Source: Moraxellaceae bacterium UBA2032 | Lineage (GTDB): Bacteria; Pseudomonadota; Gammaproteobacteria; Pseudomonadales; Moraxellaceae | NCBI GenBank assembly: GCA_002333125.1 | Contig: DDBM01000257.1 | Span: 8,279 to 19,471 of the forward strand | Direction of reading: 5' to 3' | DNA: 11,193 bases | Part shown: positions 6,964-11,193 of the stretch, piece after piece | Position numbering within the stretch: position 1 is the first letter of the stretch | How the letters are laid out: each line of letters begins with the position of its first letter | Notes under the pieces: model-generated | What the model saw: the letters and a program-made list of their open reading frames with translations, nothing else | The model's database searches: none | Told to the model about the DNA's origin: nothing | Made by a program: the position numbers and the translations under genes

Positions 6964-8589
6964 CTAATCACACCAACTCAAATCCAACTCACGCTCATAA
7001 ACCGAGGTACTCACGCCTAACAAACCCAACATGGTATGAAACAAATTATCATGGGCAACAGGCTCAGCTTGCTTTTGTTTTAGACATTGTTGAGCTTGAG
7101 CATGAGTAAAGCTAAATGTAGGCGAAAACCATGCAAACATTGGAATATGGGTTTGCTGGCTCGGTGCAAACATATATGGTGCACCGTGTAAATATAAGCC
7201 GCGTTCGCCCGTGGATTCGCCGTGGTCAGATACATACCACAGTGCCGTTTGATAGTCTTGAGCGTTTGTTATTAGGGTATCAATGGTTTGCGCTACAATA
7301 TAATCGGTATATAAAATGGTGTTGTCGTAAGTGTTAATTAACGCCTCTTGTGAGCAACCCTGAATCGCATTGGTGTTACAAGCGGGCGTAAATTTTTCAA
7401 AGGCCTTAGGGTAACGTCGATAATACGCGGGCCCATGACTACCTGCTTGGTGTAATACAATCACGCGGTCAGCAACAGGGGCAGTTTTTAAATAGTCATT
7501 AAAAGTTTCTAATAATAAATCATCTTGGCATTCGCCATCTTTACACCATGCTTCGGTACGATGCGGCAGCAACGGAATATTTGTTACACGGTCGCAAGCC
7601 CCTTTACAGCCAGAGTTATTATCAATCCATGTGACTTGATAACCTGCACGTTGCAAAATATCTAATAAGCCTTCGCGGTGATTGGCTAATTCATCATCAT
7701 AATTTTTGCGAGTAAAGCCCGAAAACATACACGGTAAAGACACAGCCGTTGCAGTGCCACAAGAGCTAGTTTGGCTAAAGTTAATCAGCGGTTTTTTGCT
7801 TAGCTCTGGGTTGGTATTACGTGCATAACCATTTAAAGAAAAGCTTTCGGCACGTGCGGTTTCGCCCACGACTAACACCATCAGCGTGGGTTTACCTTGG
7901 GGTATTTGAGTGCGTTTTGCATCTTCGCCATAACGTACTAATGGCAGTTTTTTAATGACAGCATGGCGTTGAAAGTAGTTAGTAAAGGCATTGATACTAT
8001 TAGTAGGATTAACACTAAAACGTACCGTACGATGTTCTCTAAAAATAGCGGCATAATCGACATAAAATAACATTGCCACGCTACCAATTAACACCAAAGA
8101 AATTATCACACCATAAGTACGTTGTTTTAATTGTGTAAAAAAGCCTTGTGCATCTAAAGGCTTACGCCATAACCAATACATAGGCAATATCATAATAATA
8201 AAAATATAAGCAAATAAGTGCCAGTTTAATAAGTCACGAGCTTCGTAAGGGTCAGTTTGCATTAAGTTTTGAATTTGACCTACTTCAACCCCCACACCAA
8301 AGGTATCCACCGAGTAAGCACCAAAGGCACAAAAGAACAGCAACAAACTTTGTAATGGACGCGCCAAAAAGCCCCATGTAAAGAGCTGTAATAATAGATT
8401 TAAGTATGCCCATAACAACACAAATGCTGAGGCCAAAAATACACCCTCTTTAAGTCCGTTATAAGGTGTAAGCGTGTAAAGCTGATACAAAAAAGAACTA
8501 TTGGCTAAACAAGTCATCCATAACGCCAGTAGGCCGTTAATAACCGCTAAGCGACGTGATGAAAGTTTTTGAAAAATATTGATAGACAT
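6964..8589 (-). CDS. eptA: Lipid A phosphoethanolamine transferase (EptA/PmrC type)
   Basis: An inner-membrane enzyme that moves phosphoethanolamine from phosphatidylethanolamine to lipid A on the periplasmic side, lowering surface charge and polymyxin binding. The 541 residues contain about five N-terminal membrane helices (roughly 13-33, 46-68, 74-94, 122-142, 158-178) and then an alkaline-phosphatase-like domain. Metal and active-site positions by family comparison are Glu243 (VVGETARAE), nucleophile Thr281 (SCGTATAVSLPCMF), His385 (AGSHGPAYY), Asp455-His456 (YVSDHGES) and His468 (LHGAPYMFAP). Cysteines 277/287, 328/332, 349/354 and 404/412 fit the disulfides of this family. The start is 3 bases after the kinase stop, with only a weak ribosome binding site, so translation is probably coupled. 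All catalytic residues are present. Nothing suggests a mobile mcr gene: no insertion sequence flanks it. Confidence 0.96.
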   Translation of the reverse strand: MSINIFQKLSSRRLAVINGLLALWMTCLANSSFLYQLYTLTPYNGLKEGVFLASAFVLLWAYLNLLLQLFTWGFLARPLQSLLLFFCAFGAYSVDTFGVGVEVGQIQNLMQTDPYEARDLLNWHLFAYIFIIMILPMYWLWRKPLDAQGFFTQLKQRTYGVIISLVLIGSVAMLFYVDYAAIFREHRTVRFSVNPTNSINAFTNYFQRHAVIKKLPLVRYGEDAKRTQIPQGKPTLMVLVVGETARAESFSLNGYARNTNPELSKKPLINFSQTSSCGTATAVSLPCMFSGFTRKNYDDELANHREGLLDILQRAGYQVTWIDNNSGCKGACDRVTNIPLLPHRTEAWCKDGECQDDLLLETFNDYLKTAPVADRVIVLHQAGSHGPAYYRRYPKAFEKFTPACNTNAIQGCSQEALINTYDNTILYTDYIVAQTIDTLITNAQDYQTALWYVSDHGESTGERGLYLHGAPYMFAPSQQTHIPMFAWFSPTFSFTHAQAQQCLKQKQAEPVAHDNLFHTMLGLLGVSTSVYERELDLSWCD

Positions 8590-8592
8590 ATA

Positions 8593-10005
8593 CTAAGTAT
8601 CTTGTTTGTTAAACGAGGTAACTGGAAGGGTGATTTCAACAATTAGGCCACCTTGGGCGCGATTTTTAATACTAATTTGACCATCATGTAACTCTAAAAT
8701 TTTTTGCACAATCGACAAGCCTAGCCCTGTACCACGACTATCGGCGGTGTCTTGATGGCGATAAAAGCGTTGCATAAGGCGTGGAATATCGGCTTCGGGT
8801 ACACCACAACCCGTATCGGCAATGTGTATTTGAACCTGTTGATTTAGTAGCATTAGCATGACGTTAATATCTGTGTGCTGAGGGCTGTATTTGATGGCAT
8901 TTTCAATTAAATTTCGTAATAAAATCGTTAGTAAAAGGCGATTGCCTTCAAGCACAATATTTTGATGAGATTGATTGAGTGCTAAGGATTGCTCTTTTTC
9001 GGAGGCTAAAGGAAATAGCCCAGCAATGACTTCTTGGGTAAAACCTACAAGCTCAATTTGCTCTCGCTCTAGGGCGTATTTATTGGGTTCTAAACGCGCT
9101 AAGGTTAATAATTGCTCAACCGTATGTGCGCTACGGTTTACACCTATTAATGCTTTATCAATCCCTTGTTGCATCTTTTGTATATCGGGTGCGTTTTGAG
9201 CCACTTGTAATTGCAGTTTGAGTACCGTGAGTGGTGTTCTTAACTCATGGGCAGCATCGGCCAAAAAGCGACGTTCTCGCTCTAAACCTTCATCTAAACG
9301 CGTCAGTAAATGATTAAGTGCATCTAATACAGGTTTTAGCTCGTTGGGTGGCTGTTCGTTAAGTTTGACGGGCTGCAAATAATCTAAGTCACGCTCTTGC
9401 ATGGCTCTAGAGAGTTTGGTTAACGGAGATAGGCCTTTTTTTATGAAGCTACTAATTAGTATCACCATTAAAATAACGGCAATAATAGTGCCAGATAACA
9501 TACTTAACAAAATATTGTTGAGCATTTCCTCTCTAATATCTGAGCGTTCCGCCACCATTAGCCAATACTGGTTAGCAGGAATCTGATGGGTATAAATAAA
9601 CCAAATATGTTTACCTGTTTTTTGTTGAAAAAAACCTTTAGTCAACGGAGAGAGGGCATAGTTTGGTGCGCTTGGCGTATTAAGTAATAGTTTTCCGTGT
9701 TTGTCCCATACTTGAATAGCCAATTTACGCTCGTAAGCGTGTCCATCTGCGTTGTATTCTGTGCCAGACTGAAAGCGGTTGTTATTGACCTGTAAGAGTG
9801 CTTCGCTAATATGCTGTAAATTGATTTTATTTATTTTTTGATTTAAAAAACCACCAATAAACCGCGCATTTTCTACAAGTTGAGCATCATGTAGCTCATT
9901 TATTTCTTCGGTTGTTGATAAATAACTAATTAAAAAAGACACAAATGATGCCAATAATAAGGTGCTAAAAAAACCTACAAGCAAATATTGACGAATAGAC
10001 TTCAT
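8593..10005 (-). CDS. pmrB: Sensor histidine kinase, PmrB/QseC type
   Basis: A 470-residue inner-membrane kinase that would phosphorylate the regulator encoded just before it. The domains in order are membrane helix about 7-29, a periplasmic sensor of about 130 residues (30-163), membrane helix about 164-187, HAMP about 188-240, a dimerisation domain with phospho-acceptor His253 (AAHELRTPL), and an ATPase domain with N-box Asn365/Asn369 (RNLIENAIKYSP), G1 DTGCGVP (397-403) and G2 GTGLGLSI (from 425). Its ATG overlaps the regulator stop in an ATGA arrangement. PmrB is preferred over QseC because eptA follows in the same operon and a PmrA box precedes it. One ExxE (Glu34-Glu37), the pattern linked to ferric iron sensing in Salmonella PmrB, lies at the start of the periplasmic part. 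The sensed signal remains inferred. Confidence 0.93.
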   Translation of the reverse strand: MKSIRQYLLVGFFSTLLLASFVSFLISYLSTTEEINELHDAQLVENARFIGGFLNQKINKINLQHISEALLQVNNNRFQSGTEYNADGHAYERKLAIQVWDKHGKLLLNTPSAPNYALSPLTKGFFQQKTGKHIWFIYTHQIPANQYWLMVAERSDIREEMLNNILLSMLSGTIIAVILMVILISSFIKKGLSPLTKLSRAMQERDLDYLQPVKLNEQPPNELKPVLDALNHLLTRLDEGLERERRFLADAAHELRTPLTVLKLQLQVAQNAPDIQKMQQGIDKALIGVNRSAHTVEQLLTLARLEPNKYALEREQIELVGFTQEVIAGLFPLASEKEQSLALNQSHQNIVLEGNRLLLTILLRNLIENAIKYSPQHTDINVMLMLLNQQVQIHIADTGCGVPEADIPRLMQRFYRHQDTADSRGTGLGLSIVQKILELHDGQISIKNRAQGGLIVEITLPVTSFNKQDT

Positions 10006-10667
10006 GGCGCAAGTTCTTGAATAATATAACCTACGCCGCGCACTGTTTTAATGAGTTCGGGATAGAGTTTTTTGCGTAAATGATGAATATGCACTTCGAG
10101 GGCATTACTTTCGATATCTTCACCCCAACCATACAAACTTTGTTCGAGTTGTTGCCGAGTAATTACTTTACCAACATTTTCTAAAAGCTGATGCAGCAGC
10201 ATAAACTCACGCCGATGTAAGATGATTTCTTGTTTTTTAAAAAAGGCTTGTTGGCTTTGTGGGTCAAGTATTAAATCACCATAGCTAATACGGGTATCTG
10301 CGCGACCATGAGAACGGCGCGTGAGGGCGCGTAATCGTGCATTAAGTTCGTCTAGGTCAAACGGTTTAAGTAAGTAGTCATCTGCGCCAGCATCTAAACC
10401 GTTTACTTTATCTTGTAATGTATCGCGTGCTGTTAAAATTAAAATCGGGGTGCTAATGCCTTTGGCTCGTACGGCTTTTAATACACTCATGCCATCTAGT
10501 CGAGGTAAACCTAAATCTAAAATCACTAAATCAAAGTGCTGTTCGCTAATCGCGTGCAAGGCTTGTTGGCCATCTTTGAGCCAATCCACGGTATAACCTT
10601 GCGGCTCTAGTGCGCTTTGTAGCGTTTCGCCAAGCATGGCATCGTCTTCAACTAATAAAATACGCAT
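10002..10667 (-). CDS. pmrA: OmpR-family response regulator, PmrA/QseB type
   Basis: A 221-residue cytoplasmic DNA-binding regulator. The receiver domain (1-115) has acidic residues Glu7, Asp8 and Asp9, phospho-acceptor Asp51 (LDLGLPRLDG), Thr79 and Lys101 (LLKPF). The winged-helix domain (about 125-218) ends with the recognition helix pattern SNALEVHIHHLRKKL and TVRGVGYI. Length and motifs fit both PmrA and QseB; its own sequence does not separate them. The perfect CTTAAG-N5-CTTAAG box upstream and the eptA gene in the same operon favour PmrA. It is the first gene of the operon, overlaps the kinase by 4 bases, and has AGAG about 10 bases before the ATG. It probably controls its own expression through that box. 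Confidence 0.95.
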   Translation of the reverse strand: MRILLVEDDAMLGETLQSALEPQGYTVDWLKDGQQALHAISEQHFDLVILDLGLPRLDGMSVLKAVRAKGISTPILILTARDTLQDKVNGLDAGADDYLLKPFDLDELNARLRALTRRSHGRADTRISYGDLILDPQSQQAFFKKQEIILHRREFMLLHQLLENVGKVITRQQLEQSLYGWGEDIESNALEVHIHHLRKKLYPELIKTVRGVGYIIQELAP

Positions 10668-10738
10668 AAAACCATAACTCTAAGTGGTTTTTAGGTAAGT
10701 AACGGTATTTTACCACTACAAAAAATAAACAGGTCTTT

Positions 10739-10779
10739 AGTATATGATGATAGATAAATAAACTTAAGGATTGCTTAAG
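10739..10779 (-). promoter_or_regulatory. PmrA box and candidate promoter of the pmrA-pmrB-eptA operon
   Basis: CTTAAGgattgCTTAAG at 10763-10779 is a perfect match to the PmrA box consensus (YTTAAG-type half-sites separated by 5 bases) described in enterobacteria. On the minus strand the nearer half-site lies 18 bases before TATACT (10744-10739), a five-of-six -10 box. The half-site would thus replace the -35 element, as in activator-dependent promoters. This predicts a leader of about 65 bases before the pmrA ATG. The box is seen directly; the promoter position is inferred. Each half-site is itself palindromic, so the box could also serve rightward transcription, with CATAAT at 10784-10789. 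Confidence 0.7.
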
Positions 10780-10810
10780 TAAACATAATTAAAGTGTAGG
10801 CTAGATTGAG

Positions 10811-10918
10811 AAGCTTAAAGTTGGGGATATGGCGTTTGCTAAACATGAAAGTAGGCAAGGGGAGCAAGCATATAAACGGATAGTCAAGACGTTTAAGTAA
10901 GCAGAGAACTTTAAGCTT
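10811..10918. repeat. 12-bp perfect inverted repeat enclosing 84 bases
   Basis: AAGCTTAAAGTT (10811-10822) and its exact reverse complement AACTTTAAGCTT (10907-10918) bracket 84 bases. The right arm includes the stop and final codons of the DGC gene. The arms contain CTTAAA half-sites resembling PmrA half-sites. It could be a small non-autonomous element, a long RNA stem, or paired regulator sites. No flanking target duplication is clear. Confidence 0.6.
10829..10900 (+). CDS. Possible 23-residue basic peptide ORF
   Basis: An ATG-started ORF of 23 codons plus TAA, rich in Lys, Arg, Gln and His (for example QAYKRIVKTFK at its end). It lies wholly inside the 12-bp inverted repeat and downstream of a rightward CATAAT and the PmrA box. 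GGGG at 10823-10826 is only 2 bases from the ATG, too close for a normal ribosome binding site, which weakens the case. It has no hydrophobic segment. It may be a chance ORF; nothing comparable is known to me. Confidence 0.15.
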   Translation: MAFAKHESRQGEQAYKRIVKTFK

Positions 10919-11193
10919 TATTAATATCATCAATAATTAGTTTTTTAAGGTCAATCACATCCGATGGGGAAAAATCCATGTGATACATCTTTTTAATACC
11001 ATAATTTGTTAGCGTGTAATGATGTGTAGATTCTATAGAATGTCGTGCAAGACAATTTTTTACACAGTGTAAAGAACAGCCATCCAATGATATTATTTTT
11101 CGGCCAGACTTTGCTTTTTTTACTAAAGATTTTACGCCACCACCAACACCCGCTATACAAGACATTTCTGCAACTTGGTCACGGTCTAATTCA
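10911..11193 (-). CDS. DGC-domain putative zinc-binding protein (5' end outside window)
   Basis: The minus-strand frame is open to the window end, giving 93 residues. The Met encoded at 11165-11163 is internal, because the preceding in-frame codons read ELDRDQVAE, which is typical sequence for this family before MSCIAGVGG. The motif LDGCSLHCVKNCLARH contains the Asp-Gly-Cys that names the DGC family plus further Cys and His residues suited to metal binding. The N-terminal Cys motif expected in full-length members is beyond the window. The protein appears soluble and cytoplasmic. Family members are annotated as putative zinc-binding proteins without a known reaction. It points toward the pmr operon but is separated from it by 243 bases holding that operon's own promoter. 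Confidence 0.88.
   Translation of the reverse strand, partial: ELDRDQVAEMSCIAGVGGGVKSLVKKAKSGRKIISLDGCSLHCVKNCLARHSIESTHHYTLTNYGIKKMYHMDFSPSDVIDLKKLIIDDINKA

Noticed and set aside
7131..7337. Plus-strand ORF of 68 codons inside eptA
   Set aside because: Antisense to conserved catalytic regions of EptA, with no ribosome binding site or recognisable family.
6964..8589. Acquired mcr-type mobile colistin resistance gene
   Set aside because: No insertion sequence, target duplication or composition shift flanks it; it is built into an operon with its own regulators, as in chromosomal eptA loci.
10002..10667. Assignment of the regulator as QseB
   Set aside because: The protein motifs alone allow it, but the CTTAAG-N5-CTTAAG box and the eptA gene in the operon favour PmrA.
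11163..11165. Met codon as start of the DGC-domain gene
   Set aside because: Upstream in-frame codons match the family consensus before the MSCIAGVGG motif, so this Met is internal.

Overview
The window reads as chromosomal DNA of a gammaproteobacterium, most likely in or near the Pseudomonadales (Moraxellaceae-like). It is AT-rich and leucine is mostly TTA/TTG. A proteobacterial-length topA (869 aa) with three four-cysteine zinc motifs is followed by a DUF6586-type gene and a small acidic-tail gene, an order I recall from Pseudomonas chromosomes. An AT-leaning genome with a pmr/ept locus would suit Moraxellaceae. This placement is inference from gene content and composition. No rRNA, tRNA, CRISPR, transposase or phage gene is visible.

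Layout. (1) 1-941, plus strand: the 3' end of a conserved protein of unknown function (probably DUF6901) and a small membrane-anchored hypothetical protein, tightly packed. (2) 942-1237: a gap with a hairpin, a 9-bp dyad and a plausible topA promoter whose spacer carries a second dyad. (3) 1238-4748, plus: topA, a compound REP-like palindrome, a DUF6586-type gene and a small acidic-tail gene. (4) 4749-4885: a short gap with two mutually exclusive hairpins. (5) 4886-6950, plus: an FAD-dependent amine-oxidase-like protein overlapping a class I SAM methyltransferase, probably a two-step modification pair of unknown substrate. The last codons of the methyltransferase are made of a second REP-like palindrome. 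(6) 10667-6964, minus: a compact three-gene operon of PmrA/QseB-type response regulator, PmrB-type histidine kinase and lipid A phosphoethanolamine transferase (EptA). (7) 10668-10910: the operon's control region, with a perfect PmrA-box direct repeat (CTTAAG-N5-CTTAAG), a 12-bp inverted repeat and a possible 23-residue ORF. (8) 10911-11193, minus: the 3' part of a DGC-domain putative zinc-binding protein cut by the window end.

How they work together. The best-supported functional unit is the envelope-stress operon. The kinase would sense an envelope signal (in PmrB relatives: ferric iron, mild acid, cationic peptides). The regulator would bind the CTTAAG repeat and activate its own operon. 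EptA would then add phosphoethanolamine to lipid A and lower the negative charge that polymyxins and host peptides bind. The operon appears to end at an intrinsic terminator made by the palindrome inside the convergent methyltransferase gene. The topA block is housekeeping. Its uncharacterised neighbours are conserved companions without known roles.
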